A stretch of DNA of 64,000 bases from Pseudomonas helleri (GCF_001043025.1 NZ_JYLD01000018.1:1-64000); one strand, 5' to 3'; shown: positions 35,143 through 43,612, counted from the stretch's first letter. Made by a program: numbers and translations. The notes: generated by a model from the sequence alone, not told the origin.

Positions 35143-36294
35143 TCAACGCAGCTCGCGAACCATGTCTGACAAGGTGCTCAGCACACTCTTGCCCAATTGC
35201 ATGGAGCGCTTTCCAGACCAGCCGGTGATCGGGTCCGGTGCATTGTTGTGGTCCTTGAAGGGCATCTCAAGGGTTAGCGACAAGCAGCCAAAGCGGTCAC
35301 CCACGCTGTTGCAGGCCAGGGTCATATTGGCTTGGCCGGGCTCGTCGCGGGTGTAGCCATGTTCGGTCTGAAAGTCGGGAGTCAGCTTGCTCAGGTGGCT
35401 GCGAAAACGCTCTTCTAGGGTGGCCTGGCGTTCGGTGTAGCTTGGGTTGCCTTCACACCCTGCGGTGAACACGTAGGGGATTTCTTCGTCGCCGTGAATG
35501 TCCAGAAACAGGTCGACACCGTAGTGCTTCATCTGCTCCAGGGCGAAGAATACTTCAGGGCTGACATCGCGCTCGGTATGTTGCCAGGCGCGGTTTAAAT
35601 CCTGACCATTGGCATTGGTTCGCAAGTGCCCGTGAAACGCGCCGTCCGGGTTCATGTTCGGGATCAGGTACAGATCGGCGAAGTCCAGCAACTTTCGTAG
35701 CTGTGGGTCGCTGCCCTGTTCAAGGCGTTCAAGAATGCCCTGCATAAACCATTCGGCCATATGCTCGCCGGGGTGTTGCTGGGCGATGATCCAGATCTTG
35801 CGCTTGTGGCAGCCGCCGGTGCCTTTGCGCAATAGGGGTATATCGCGTCCTTCGACGCTTTTGCCGACGGCCAGTACCTCACAGCCAGACCACTGCAACG
35901 CGTTTTTGATCAACTCGTCGTGGCGTGCACGGCTGTAGGGTTCGAAGTAAGCAAACCAGACCTGTGGTTGCTCTGCTTTCAGGCTGAAGGTCAGCGCAGT
36001 GCCGTCGAACTCAGTCGGGACGCGAAACCAGTTCTCGTGATCGTAGGACGCCACCGCTTGATAGCCATCCCAGGCTTTTTTGTAGGACGACTGGCTGGCG
36101 TTACCTAATTCGAAACGATGGGTCTGACCAATTTGCAGGCCATCGACCTTGAAATGAAACCACTGGAAATGTGCGCTCCGGGTGTCGGGTTTAATCGCCA
36201 GCCGTACATGCAGCGGATTGCTGGCATCCAGCACCTGGATATTGCCACTGTCAAAGTCACTGGTGATATGAAGTGCAGAGGGCGCCACGGTCAT
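35143..36294 (-). CDS. M14-family zinc carboxypeptidase (cytosolic carboxypeptidase-like)
   Basis: The 383-residue protein has an N-terminal beta domain (about residues 1-125) typical of the AGBL/CCP subfamily, then the M14 catalytic domain. The zinc ligands are HxxE in AQQHPGEHMAE and the His in LFLDIHGDEE. The catalytic Glu lies in LTLEMPFKD. NPDGAFHGHLRTNANGQDLNR is the substrate-binding region. Eukaryotic relatives remove glutamates from tubulin tails, and the bacterial substrate is unknown. There is no signal peptide. Its upstream DNA carries a Fur-box promoter. Confidence 0.9.
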   Translation of the reverse strand: MTVAPSALHITSDFDSGNIQVLDASNPLHVRLAIKPDTRSAHFQWFHFKVDGLQIGQTHRFELGNASQSSYKKAWDGYQAVASYDHENWFRVPTEFDGTALTFSLKAEQPQVWFAYFEPYSRARHDELIKNALQWSGCEVLAVGKSVEGRDIPLLRKGTGGCHKRKIWIIAQQHPGEHMAEWFMQGILERLEQGSDPQLRKLLDFADLYLIPNMNPDGAFHGHLRTNANGQDLNRAWQHTERDVSPEVFFALEQMKHYGVDLFLDIHGDEEIPYVFTAGCEGNPSYTERQATLEERFRSHLSKLTPDFQTEHGYTRDEPGQANMTLACNSVGDRFGCLSLTLEMPFKDHNNAPDPITGWSGKRSMQLGKSVLSTLSDMVRELR

Positions 36295-36418
36295 CGTCCA
36301 AATCCTGGAATCAGATAATTGTGGTCGCTACTTTACCTTGCAACCGCAATGGGCCAATACGCAATTTTGGAAAGGGGAGGAGAGGACAACGGGGGGGCGT
36401 CATCCTTGACGCCGCGCG

Positions 36419-36463
36419 AGAATAGCGTTTTTGAGAGTGATTCTCAAGTTCAAAATCGCTATT
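36419..36463 (-). promoter_or_regulatory. Fur-box promoter facing the carboxypeptidase gene
   Basis: On the minus strand TTGAGA (36442-36447) and TATTCT (36419-36424) are 17 nt apart. TTGAGA / TCTCAA (36431-36447) forms a Fur-type inverted repeat close to TGAGAATNATTCTCA. The outer arms AATAGCG / CGCTATT (36421-36427, 36457-36463) extend the palindrome. The leader to the carboxypeptidase ATG is about 115 nt. The 310 bp between 36295 and 36605 otherwise shows no gene. Confidence 0.55.
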
Positions 36464-36605
36464 ACGGCTAAGGTATTGGGTAATAAGCTTCCGCTGGTCA
36501 ATATTCTTTTGCTATCATCGCCGGCATCGTAGCGGCCACCGAAAAAAACCGGCCGCACACAAGACTTCATTAGCCTGAAGCACGCTGAGCCAGATAACTG
36601 GCCGC

Positions 36606-36719
36606 AAAAAAAAGACCCGGCCATAAGCCGGGTCAAATAACCGTGATTAGCCTGATGAGGAGATAATTCGAAGACCGACCTAAGGTCATTTGAATTATCG
36701 ACTGATCTCGCGACCAGTT
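36606..36719 (-). ncRNA. prrF: PrrF iron-responsive small RNA
   Basis: The roughly 114-nt RNA begins AACTGGTCGCGAGATCAGTC and contains AATTCAAATGACC followed by TTAGGTCGG. It ends in the terminator GACCCGGC / GCCGGGTC with eight T. This matches PrrF RNAs as I remember them. Made under iron starvation, PrrF pairs through Hfq with mRNAs of iron-rich proteins such as SodB and TCA-cycle enzymes and blocks them. A promoter with an overlapping Fur box lies directly upstream. Only one full copy is present here, unlike the tandem pair of P. aeruginosa. Confidence 0.93.
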
Positions 36720-36720
36720 G

Positions 36721-36754
36721 CTTGCAATAGTAATCATTATCATTTGCAAGTCAA
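36721..36754 (-). promoter_or_regulatory. prrF promoter with Fur box
   Basis: On the minus strand TTGACT (36749-36754) and TACTAT (36727-36732) are 16 nt apart. The Fur site ATGATAATGATTA lies between them, inside CTTGCAA / TTGCAAG arms (36721-36727, 36744-36750). The predicted start falls at the PrrF 5' end. Confidence 0.85.
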
Positions 36755-36859
36755 ACGATTTTCCTCACTTTTTCGACATTTATTTTTCCTTTCTCCTACA
36801 AAGGCTCTGGCTCGCTGATTTACCAATCAAGCGACTGGGCATCTTTTTGGCTGTTTTAG

Positions 36860-37207
36860 CTACCGATTGGTCAGTTTTTGCACATCCAGGGCCTTGTCCA
36901 GGAGCTGTTTGGCTGACTCGATAAAAAATGCCAGTGCCAGAAACTGATCGCGATGCGCACCCTGATGGGTGTCTGCTGCGCTATGCACCATGCTCACCCC
37001 GCATCGCAAGTATTCGCAGGCAGTGACCATGGCTTCTTCCTGGCTCACGTCATCACTCACAACGAACACTTTCTTCTCTTGAGGCGGCTGAGAAACAGCT
37101 GGTTTCAAATAATAGTCGAGTGCGCGCTGGGTGGCGGCGTCGTCTTTTAGCGCTTCAAGCTCAATATCGAGCTCAGTTTCCGGCGTGATTTTTGTTATGG
37201 AAGTCAT
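36860..37207 (-). CDS. small Pseudomonas-type protein (DUF6124/DUF3077-like)
   Basis: A 115-residue protein with an acidic N-terminus, ATQRALDYYLKP in the middle and a helical C-terminal half (EEAMVTACEYLRCGVSMVHSAADTHQGAHRDQFLALAFFIESAKQLLD). I recall this pattern from many small Pseudomonas proteins of unknown function, often in several copies per genome. The domain label is from memory. It is divergent from the CI-like repressor, and an inverted repeat between them could be a shared operator. Confidence 0.75.
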   Translation of the reverse strand: MTSITKITPETELDIELEALKDDAATQRALDYYLKPAVSQPPQEKKVFVVSDDVSQEEAMVTACEYLRCGVSMVHSAADTHQGAHRDQFLALAFFIESAKQLLDKALDVQKLTNR

Positions 37208-37287
37208 GATTTACCTGCGTTTCTGAGATTAATCGGATCAGCCGGAGTCAGATTAGTACAATAAGTATTTTGAGCATTGGTTTAAAT

Positions 37288-37328
37288 AATACGGAATGTG
37301 TATTGTTGCTCGGAATTCAATCCGTATT
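37288..37328. promoter_or_regulatory. candidate operator of the CI-like repressor
   Basis: AATACGGA (37288-37295) and TCCGTATT (37321-37328) are perfect inverted arms. GTATTGTT is also repeated directly at 37300 and 37324. They sit just before the repressor start, between two divergent genes. Confidence 0.5.
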
Positions 37329-37337
37329 GTTCGGCCA

Positions 37338-37994
37338 ATGGATAAATGGATCGCTTTAGTCAGAACCAAATTGCGCGAGCAAAAACTCACGCAAGAGAAA
37401 CTCGCCGAACGCGTTGGCGCTTCCCAAGGGGGCGTTGGGCATTGGCTCAATAAACGCCGTCAGCCCGACCTGCTCACGATGAACAAAGTGCTGCACGCCT
37501 TGGGGCTGGAGCACCTGGAAGTCGCCTTGGTGATTCGTGGACGCAATGAGGCGGCGAATGACCCGAGCGTTGACGAACCCACCTACGACATAACGTCTGC
37601 ATTCCGTTATCCCGTCAGTGACTGGGCGACGGCAGGCCAGATTAACGAGAAAGTGCTGCCGGGTTATCAGCCGGGCATCCGTTTTGAGGTCAGCGACCAT
37701 TACGCCAAAGGGGCGGCATTCTGGTTGCAAGTGATGGGGGATGCGATGACAGCCCCAATGGGCGTCAGTGTTCCGCAAGGCATGATGATTCTGGTGGATC
37801 CGGATATCGAAGCAGAACCCGGCAAAATGGTGATTGCCCGTACGCCTGAGTTGACCGAGGCGACATTCAGGCAGCTCAGCGAAGAAAGCGGCCAGCTTTA
37901 CCTCAAGCCGCTGAACCCGACTTACCCGAAAGTGTTGTTTGATGAGCGTTGCTCGATTATCGGGGTGGTGGTGCAGGCCAGCACCAAATTTTGA
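37338..37994 (+). CDS. lambda-CI-like repressor lacking the protease dyad
   Basis: The 218-residue protein has an XRE helix-turn-helix (about residues 1-60, LTQEKLAERVGASQGGVGHWLN) and an S24/LexA-type C-terminal domain closely resembling lambda CI (GQLYLKPLNPTYP). The CI cleavage dipeptide is kept as Ala99-Gly100, but the nucleophile serine is Ala136 (GDAMTAP) and the catalytic lysine is Gln179 (FRQL). Self-cleavage should therefore be absent. Pyocin regulators such as PrtR have this layout. No phage or pyocin genes are near. The start at 37338 gives MDKWIALVRTKL. Confidence 0.88.
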   Translation: MDKWIALVRTKLREQKLTQEKLAERVGASQGGVGHWLNKRRQPDLLTMNKVLHALGLEHLEVALVIRGRNEAANDPSVDEPTYDITSAFRYPVSDWATAGQINEKVLPGYQPGIRFEVSDHYAKGAAFWLQVMGDAMTAPMGVSVPQGMMILVDPDIEAEPGKMVIARTPELTEATFRQLSEESGQLYLKPLNPTYPKVLFDERCSIIGVVVQASTKF

Positions 37995-38016
37995 ATAACA
38001 CCCGGCACAGGCCCGG

Positions 38017-38053
38017 AAAAAAGCGGATACCGTTGCCGGTATCCGCTTTTTTT
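38017..38053. terminator. bidirectional terminator between the repressor gene and liuD
   Basis: GCGGATACC / GGTATCCGC stem flanked by six A and seven T. The T-run overlaps the liuD stop codon. Confidence 0.9.
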
Positions 38054-39992
38054 ATTCCATTTCGATCAGTGCGGTTCCCTCGCTGACCATTTCCCCTTCC
38101 TCGCAGAACAACGCCTTGATGACGCCCGCCTGGGGGGCTCGCAGGCTGTGCTCCATTTTCATTGCTTCTAGCACTACGAGTTGCGCGCCGGCCTCGACCG
38201 TCTGGCCTATTTCTACCAGCACGCGTACCACGCTGCCATTCATGGGCGCTGTCAGGCCCCCTTGCTGGCCGTGGCTGGCACTGACGGCTGCAATAGGGTC
38301 GTAGAGGCTGACGCTGTGGACTTCGCCTTGCCAGCGCATGTACAGCGTGTCGGCGTGACGAATGGCCAGGTGTTGACGGCGTATCCCGTCGTGCTCGATC
38401 ACCAACTGTTCGTTGTGCAAGGTGGCCTTGGGTTCACCTAGGCTGACCGCGTGGCGTTCATCACCGGCGCTCAAGACCAGCAGGGTTTTAGCCGGCAGGC
38501 CGCTGCGAAAGCCCGTGTGCAAGGCCCAGGGTGACGTCGGGTCATCGTTGCGCGGCTCAGGGGCCAGGCTTTGCTGGAATGCTTGAGCGGCGGCCTGCCA
38601 AAAGGCGCCGGGCAACGGTTGGGCAGGCGGCAGCAGTTGCGCCTGATAACGCGGGATAAACCCGGTGTCCAGTTCGGCTGCGGCAAAGGCCGGATGGCCG
38701 ATGATGCGGCGCAGGAAGCTCAGGTTGGTTTTCAAGCCACCAATGGCGAACTCATCGAGCATCGCCAGCAAGCGCAAGCGGGCTTGTTCACGGTCTTCGC
38801 CCCAGGCAATCAGCTTGCCGAGCATCGGGTCATAAAACGGTGACACTTCATCGCCTTCGCTGACACCGCTGTCTACCCGGCGTCCCGTCCCGGCTGCTGA
38901 CTCGCGGTACACCTGGAGGCGACCGGTTTGCGGGAGGAAGTCATTGCTCGGGTCTTCAGCATACAAACGCACTTCAATCGCGTGCCCGCGTAACGGCACT
39001 TGCGCCTGGGTGATTGGCAAGGCTTCGCCGCGTGCCACCCGGATTTGCCAGTCCACCAGGTCCAGGCCGGTGATGGCCTCAGTCACCGGGTGTTCGACTT
39101 GCAGGCGGGTGTTCATCTCCATAAAGAAGAATTCGCCACGGGCATCGAGCAAGAACTCCACGGTGCCGGCACCGACATAGCCGATGGCCTGTGCGGCGCG
39201 AACCGCAGACTCACCCATGGCGCGGCGTTGCTCTGCACTGAGGCCGGGGGCGGGGGCTTCTTCAACGACTTTCTGGTGGCGACGCTGAATCGAGCAGTCG
39301 CGTTCGTTAAGGTACAGGCAGTTGCCGTGCTGGTCGGCAAACACCTGGATCTCGACGTGCCGGGGTTTGAGCACATATTTTTCGACCAGCATCCGCGCAT
39401 CGCCAAACGAAGACAGTGCTTCACGCTGAGCAGAAGCCAGGGCGTCGGCCAGTTGGCTGACGTCCTCGACCACTTTCATGCCCTTGCCACCGCCACCCGC
39501 CGTGGCTTTTAGCAGCACCGGGTAGCCGATACGCTCGGCGGCAACGCGGAAGGTTTCCAGGTCTTGCGCTTCGCCGTGATAGCCCGGCACCAACGGCACA
39601 CCGGCTGTTTCCATCAAGGCTTTGGCGGCGGACTTGCTGCCCATGGCATCAATGGCCGAGGCGGGCGGCCCGAGAAAAATCAGCCCGGCGGCTTCAATCG
39701 CACGGGCAAAGCCCGCGTTCTCGGACAAGAAGCCATACCCCGGATGGATCGCTTGCGCGCCGCTGGCCTGGGCGGCGGCAATGATCTTGTCGATTTTCAG
39801 GTAGCTGTCGGCGGCCTTACTGCCACCCAGATCCACACAGATATCAGCTTCGCGACAATGCCGCGCATCGCGGTCAGTGCTGCTGTGCACAGCGACTGTG
39901 GTGAGGCCCAGCGCCTTGGCGGTGCGCATGACCCGGCAGGCGATTTCACCGCGGTTGGCGACCAGTAACGAAGTAATCAGAGGGGCGCTCAT
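38052..39992 (-). CDS. liuD: 3-methylcrotonyl-CoA carboxylase, biotin-carboxylase (alpha) subunit
   Basis: LiuD carries biotin and carboxylates it with ATP for the LiuB subunit, in leucine breakdown. The 646-residue protein has the biotin-carboxylase N-terminus (LLVANRGEIACRVMRTAK), ATP-grasp loop KATAGGGGKGMK, MNTRLQVEHPVTE, and a C-terminal biotin domain with biotinyl-Lys in LEAMKMEHSL. The ATG overlaps the liuC stop by 4 nt. The longer frame upstream is rejected because it lies inside liuC. Confidence 0.95.
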   Translation of the reverse strand: MSAPLITSLLVANRGEIACRVMRTAKALGLTTVAVHSSTDRDARHCREADICVDLGGSKAADSYLKIDKIIAAAQASGAQAIHPGYGFLSENAGFARAIEAAGLIFLGPPASAIDAMGSKSAAKALMETAGVPLVPGYHGEAQDLETFRVAAERIGYPVLLKATAGGGGKGMKVVEDVSQLADALASAQREALSSFGDARMLVEKYVLKPRHVEIQVFADQHGNCLYLNERDCSIQRRHQKVVEEAPAPGLSAEQRRAMGESAVRAAQAIGYVGAGTVEFLLDARGEFFFMEMNTRLQVEHPVTEAITGLDLVDWQIRVARGEALPITQAQVPLRGHAIEVRLYAEDPSNDFLPQTGRLQVYRESAAGTGRRVDSGVSEGDEVSPFYDPMLGKLIAWGEDREQARLRLLAMLDEFAIGGLKTNLSFLRRIIGHPAFAAAELDTGFIPRYQAQLLPPAQPLPGAFWQAAAQAFQQSLAPEPRNDDPTSPWALHTGFRSGLPAKTLLVLSAGDERHAVSLGEPKATLHNEQLVIEHDGIRRQHLAIRHADTLYMRWQGEVHSVSLYDPIAAVSASHGQQGGLTAPMNGSVVRVLVEIGQTVEAGAQLVVLEAMKMEHSLRAPQAGVIKALFCEEGEMVSEGTALIEME

Positions 39993-40807
39993 GAACGCGG
40001 CTCCTGGGTCGATGTGTCTGTTTGCCAGCGGGGCGTGCGTTTTTGCAGAAAAGCCCGTAAGCCTTCCTGGCCTTCGGGGCTGACCCGGATCCGGGCAATT
40101 GCGTTTTCGCAGTAGCGGCGAATGGCGGGCGTCGGCGCGCCGTGGCTGACTTCGCGCAGCAAGTCCTTGCAGGCGCGCATGGCCTGCGGGCTGTTGAGTA
40201 ACAGGTTGTCGACCCAATGGTCGATCTGCTGCTCCAGCTCGGCCAGCGGGTAGCATTCTGCAAGCAGCCCCAGTTCACGGGCGCGCAGCCCACTGAAGCG
40301 CTCGGCGGTCAGGGCAAAACGGCGGGAGGCGCGTTCGCCAATCGCTTGCACGACAAACGGGCTGATAACGGCCGGGGCCAGGCCGATGCGCACTTCAGAC
40401 AAACAAAACTGCGCATCCTCGGCACCAATCGCCATGTCGCAGGCGCTGATCAAACCCAAGGCACCGCCATACGCGGCGCCTTGCACCACTGCCAAGGTCG
40501 GGATTTTCAGTTTGGCCAGGTTGTACATCAACTCGGCCAGGTGCCGCGCATCATCCAGATTGGTGTTGTAGTCGAGTTCGGCCGATTGTTGCATCCAGGC
40601 CAGATCGGCCCCGGCGCTGAAATGCTTGCCGCGTCCGCGCAGCAGCAGAAAGCGCAGCGTGCCATCGCTCTGAATCTTGTCGAGCGCGACGATCAGTTCC
40701 TGGATCATTTCGGCGTTAAAGGCGTTGTTCTTCTGCTCGCGACTCAACCACAGGGTGGCGAAACCCCGAGGGTCGGTGTGCAGTTCAAGGGTGTTGAAGT
40801 CGTTCAT
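39989..40807 (-). CDS. liuC: 3-methylglutaconyl-CoA hydratase
   Basis: LiuC hydrates 3-methylglutaconyl-CoA to HMG-CoA. The 272-residue crotonase-fold protein has the oxyanion-hole region FSAGADLAWM, the segment QGAAYGGALGLISACDMAIG and the acidic residue region CLSEVRIGLAPAVIS. The start MNDFNTLEL is chosen over an ATG six codons earlier. It sits 22 nt after liuB and is translationally coupled to liuD. Confidence 0.93.
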   Translation of the reverse strand: MNDFNTLELHTDPRGFATLWLSREQKNNAFNAEMIQELIVALDKIQSDGTLRFLLLRGRGKHFSAGADLAWMQQSAELDYNTNLDDARHLAELMYNLAKLKIPTLAVVQGAAYGGALGLISACDMAIGAEDAQFCLSEVRIGLAPAVISPFVVQAIGERASRRFALTAERFSGLRARELGLLAECYPLAELEQQIDHWVDNLLLNSPQAMRACKDLLREVSHGAPTPAIRRYCENAIARIRVSPEGQEGLRAFLQKRTPRWQTDTSTQEPRS

Positions 40808-40829
40808 GTGCGTCAGTCCTTTCATCGCA

Positions 40830-42437
40830 TTACATGCGGAACACGCCGAAACGCGTGGCTTCGATGGGCGCGTTCAACGCTGCCGACAAGCCCAGCGCCA
40901 ACACCTCTCGGGTTTGCGCCGGATCAATCACACCGTCATCCCACAGCCGGGCACTGGAGTAGTAGGGGTGGCCCTGATGTTCGTATTGATCGAGGATCGG
41001 CTGCTTGATCTCGGCTTCTTCTTCGCGGCTGAACACCAGCCCGTTGCGTTCGGCCTGCTCGCGCTTGACCTGCACCAGCACCCCGGCGGCTTGCTCGGCG
41101 CCCATCACGCCGATGCGAGCGTTTGGCCACATCCACAAAAAACGCGGGTCGTAGGCGCGTCCGCACATGCCGTAGTTACCGGCGCCAAAACTGCCGCCGA
41201 TGATCACGGTGAATTTGGGGACTTTGGCGCAAGCCACCGCCGTCACCAGTTTGGCGCCGTGCTTGGCGATACCGCCCGCTTCGTATTTTTGCCCGACCAT
41301 AAAGCCGGTGATGTTTTGCAAAAACACCAATGGGATGCCGCGCTGGCAGGCCAACTCAATAAAGTGCGCGCCTTTTTGTGCCGCTTCGGCAAACAAGATG
41401 CCGTTATTGGCCAGGATCGCTACCGGGTAGCCGTGCAAATGAGCAAAACCACAGACCAGCGTGGTGCCGAACAGCGCTTTGAACTCATCGAATACCGAGC
41501 CGTCCACCAGCCGCGCAATGACTTCGCGCACATCAAAAGGCTGTTTGGCATCGGCCGGGACGATGCCGTACAGCTCGTCCTTGGGATACAGCGGCGCCAA
41601 AGGGCTGCGGTAGTTCAACTGGCCCAGCTTGCGCCAGTTAAGGTTGGCCACACTGCGGCGGGCCAGCGCCAGGGCATGCTCGTCACTGTCAGCGTAATGG
41701 TCGGCAACGCCGGACACCTTGCAGTGCACGTCGGCACCACCCAGATCTTCAGCGCTGACCACTTCGCCGGTGGCCGCTTTTACCAGGGGCGGCCCGGCCA
41801 GGAAAATCGTCGCTTGCTGGCGCACCATAATCGCTTCGTCAGCCATGGCCGGCACATAGGCGCCGCCTGCGGTGCACGAGCCCATCACCACGGCGATTTG
41901 CGGAATGCCGGCCGCGCTCATGTTGGCCTGATTAAAGAAGATCCGGCCAAAGTGCTCGCGATCCGGGAACACTTCATCCTGACGCGGCAGGTTGGCGCCG
42001 CCCGAGTCCACCAGATAAATGCACGGCAAGCGGTTTTGTTCGGCAATCGTCTGCGCGCGCAGGTGCTTCTTTACCGTCAGCGGGTAGTAAGAACCGCCTT
42101 TGACCGTGGCATCGTTCGCCACAATCATGCATTCAACCCCTTCGACCCTACCAATGCCGGCGATGATTCCTGCTGCCGGAACGTCTTCGCCGTACACGCC
42201 ATAGGCAGCCAACTGACTGAGTTCCAGAAAGGCCGAGCCCGTGTCCAGCAACCGGTCAATCCGCTCGCGGGGCAGCAACTTGCCACGTGAGGTGTGGCGC
42301 TCTTGTGCCTTGGCGCCGCCGCCTTGCTGCACCTGCTCAAGCAAAGCGTGCAGGGCGTCGACCTGTTTGAGCATGGCCTCGTGGTTGGTCGCGAACTCCG
42401 CAGAGCGCGGGTTGATGGTCGTATGCAAGATGGACAT
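40830..42437 (-). CDS. liuB: 3-methylcrotonyl-CoA carboxylase, carboxyltransferase (beta) subunit
   Basis: LiuB transfers the carboxyl group from biotin on LiuD to 3-methylcrotonyl-CoA. The 535-residue protein has two crotonase-like halves: acyl-CoA-binding IYLVDSGGANLPRQDEVFPD and GSCTAGGAYVPAMADE in the first, and NITGFMVGQKYEAGGIAKHGAK with GGSFGAGNYGMCGRAYDPRF in the second. These are the MCC-beta signatures. It starts 11 nt after liuA. Confidence 0.96.
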   Translation of the reverse strand: MSILHTTINPRSAEFATNHEAMLKQVDALHALLEQVQQGGGAKAQERHTSRGKLLPRERIDRLLDTGSAFLELSQLAAYGVYGEDVPAAGIIAGIGRVEGVECMIVANDATVKGGSYYPLTVKKHLRAQTIAEQNRLPCIYLVDSGGANLPRQDEVFPDREHFGRIFFNQANMSAAGIPQIAVVMGSCTAGGAYVPAMADEAIMVRQQATIFLAGPPLVKAATGEVVSAEDLGGADVHCKVSGVADHYADSDEHALALARRSVANLNWRKLGQLNYRSPLAPLYPKDELYGIVPADAKQPFDVREVIARLVDGSVFDEFKALFGTTLVCGFAHLHGYPVAILANNGILFAEAAQKGAHFIELACQRGIPLVFLQNITGFMVGQKYEAGGIAKHGAKLVTAVACAKVPKFTVIIGGSFGAGNYGMCGRAYDPRFLWMWPNARIGVMGAEQAAGVLVQVKREQAERNGLVFSREEEAEIKQPILDQYEHQGHPYYSSARLWDDGVIDPAQTREVLALGLSAALNAPIEATRFGVFRM

Positions 42438-42448
42438 ACGTGCGCTCC

Positions 42449-43612
42449 TCAGCGGGTTTCGTTAAACAGTTCGCGACCAATCAACATACGGCGGATTTCA
42501 CTGGTGCCCGCGCCGATCTCATAGAGCTTGGCGTCACGCAGCAGGCGCCCGGCAGGGAATTCATTGATGTAGCCGTTACCGCCCAGAATCTGGATCGCGT
42601 CGAGGGCCATTTGCGTGGCGCGCTCGGCGCTGTACAAGATCACCCCGGCGGCGTCCTTGCGCGTGGTTTCGCCGCGTTCGCAGGCAGCCGCCACCGCGTA
42701 CAGATAAGCGCGGCTGGCATTGAGCTGGGTGTACATGTCGGCCACCTTGCCCTGGATCAGCTGAAACTCGCCGATGCTCTGGCCAAACTGTTTGCGGTCG
42801 TGGATGTACGGCACCACCAGGTCCATGCACGCCTGCATGATCCCGGTCGGGCCGCCCGAGAGCACGACGCGCTCGTAATCGAGACCGCTCATCAACACTT
42901 TGACGCCTGCGTTGAGGGTGCCCAGGAGGTTTTCTTCCGGCACTTCAACGTCGTCGAAAAACAGTTCGCAGGTGTTCGAACCGCGCATGCCGAGCTTGTC
43001 GAAATGGGTGCTGCGGCTGAAGCCTTTCCAGTCACGCTCAACAATAAAAGCGCTGATGCCGTGTGGGCCTTTTTCCAGGTCGGTTTTGGCGTAGATCACA
43101 TACGTGTTGGCGTCCGGGCCGTTGGTGATCCAGGTTTTGCTGCCGTTAAGGACGAAATGATCACCGCGCTTGTCGGCGCGCAGCTTCATCGACACCACGT
43201 CAGACCCGGCATTGGGCTCGCTCATGGCCAGGGCGCCAATGTGTTCGCCGCTGATCAACTTGGGCAGGTATTTGAGTTTTTGCGCGTGGCTGCCGTTGCG
43301 GTTGATCTGGTTGACGCACAGGTTGGAGTGCGCCCCGTACGAAAGGGCCACCGACGCCGAGCCGCGGCTGATTTCTTCCATGGCGACCACGTGCGCCAGG
43401 TAGCTCAGGCCAGTCCCGCCGTATTCTTCCGGCACGGTGATGCCCAGCAGGCCCATGTCACCGAACTTGCGCCACATGTCGGCGGGGAACAGGTTGTCTT
43501 TGTCGATTTGCGCCGCGCGGGGGCTGAGTTCATCAGCCACAAAGGCTTGTACCTGATCGCGCAGCATGTCGATGGTTTCGCCCAGGGCGAAGTTCAAAGT
43601 CGGGTAGCTCAT
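42449..43612 (-). CDS. liuA: isovaleryl-CoA dehydrogenase
   Basis: LiuA is an FAD flavoprotein that oxidises isovaleryl-CoA to 3-methylcrotonyl-CoA and passes electrons to ETF. The 387-residue acyl-CoA dehydrogenase has the flavin/substrate motif LAMSEPNAGSDVVSMKLRA, the segment LGGNGYINEFPAGRLLRDAKLYEIGAGTSEIRRMLIGREL and catalytic Glu in the position typical of IVD (SGLDYERVVLSGG). It leads the liuABCD operon, with two LiuR-like boxes upstream. Confidence 0.96.
   Translation of the reverse strand: MSYPTLNFALGETIDMLRDQVQAFVADELSPRAAQIDKDNLFPADMWRKFGDMGLLGITVPEEYGGTGLSYLAHVVAMEEISRGSASVALSYGAHSNLCVNQINRNGSHAQKLKYLPKLISGEHIGALAMSEPNAGSDVVSMKLRADKRGDHFVLNGSKTWITNGPDANTYVIYAKTDLEKGPHGISAFIVERDWKGFSRSTHFDKLGMRGSNTCELFFDDVEVPEENLLGTLNAGVKVLMSGLDYERVVLSGGPTGIMQACMDLVVPYIHDRKQFGQSIGEFQLIQGKVADMYTQLNASRAYLYAVAAACERGETTRKDAAGVILYSAERATQMALDAIQILGGNGYINEFPAGRLLRDAKLYEIGAGTSEIRRMLIGRELFNETR

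Noticed and set aside
36400..36636. 78-residue minus-strand frame past prrF
   Set aside because: It covers the PrrF terminator and the Fur-box promoter, with no ribosome-binding site.
37338..37994. Prophage or pyocin island around the CI-like repressor
   Set aside because: Both flanks are housekeeping or small single genes. No integrase, structural or lysis genes are present.
40677..42290. 537-residue frame antisense to liuB
   Set aside because: Shadow of a gene with clear carboxyltransferase motifs.
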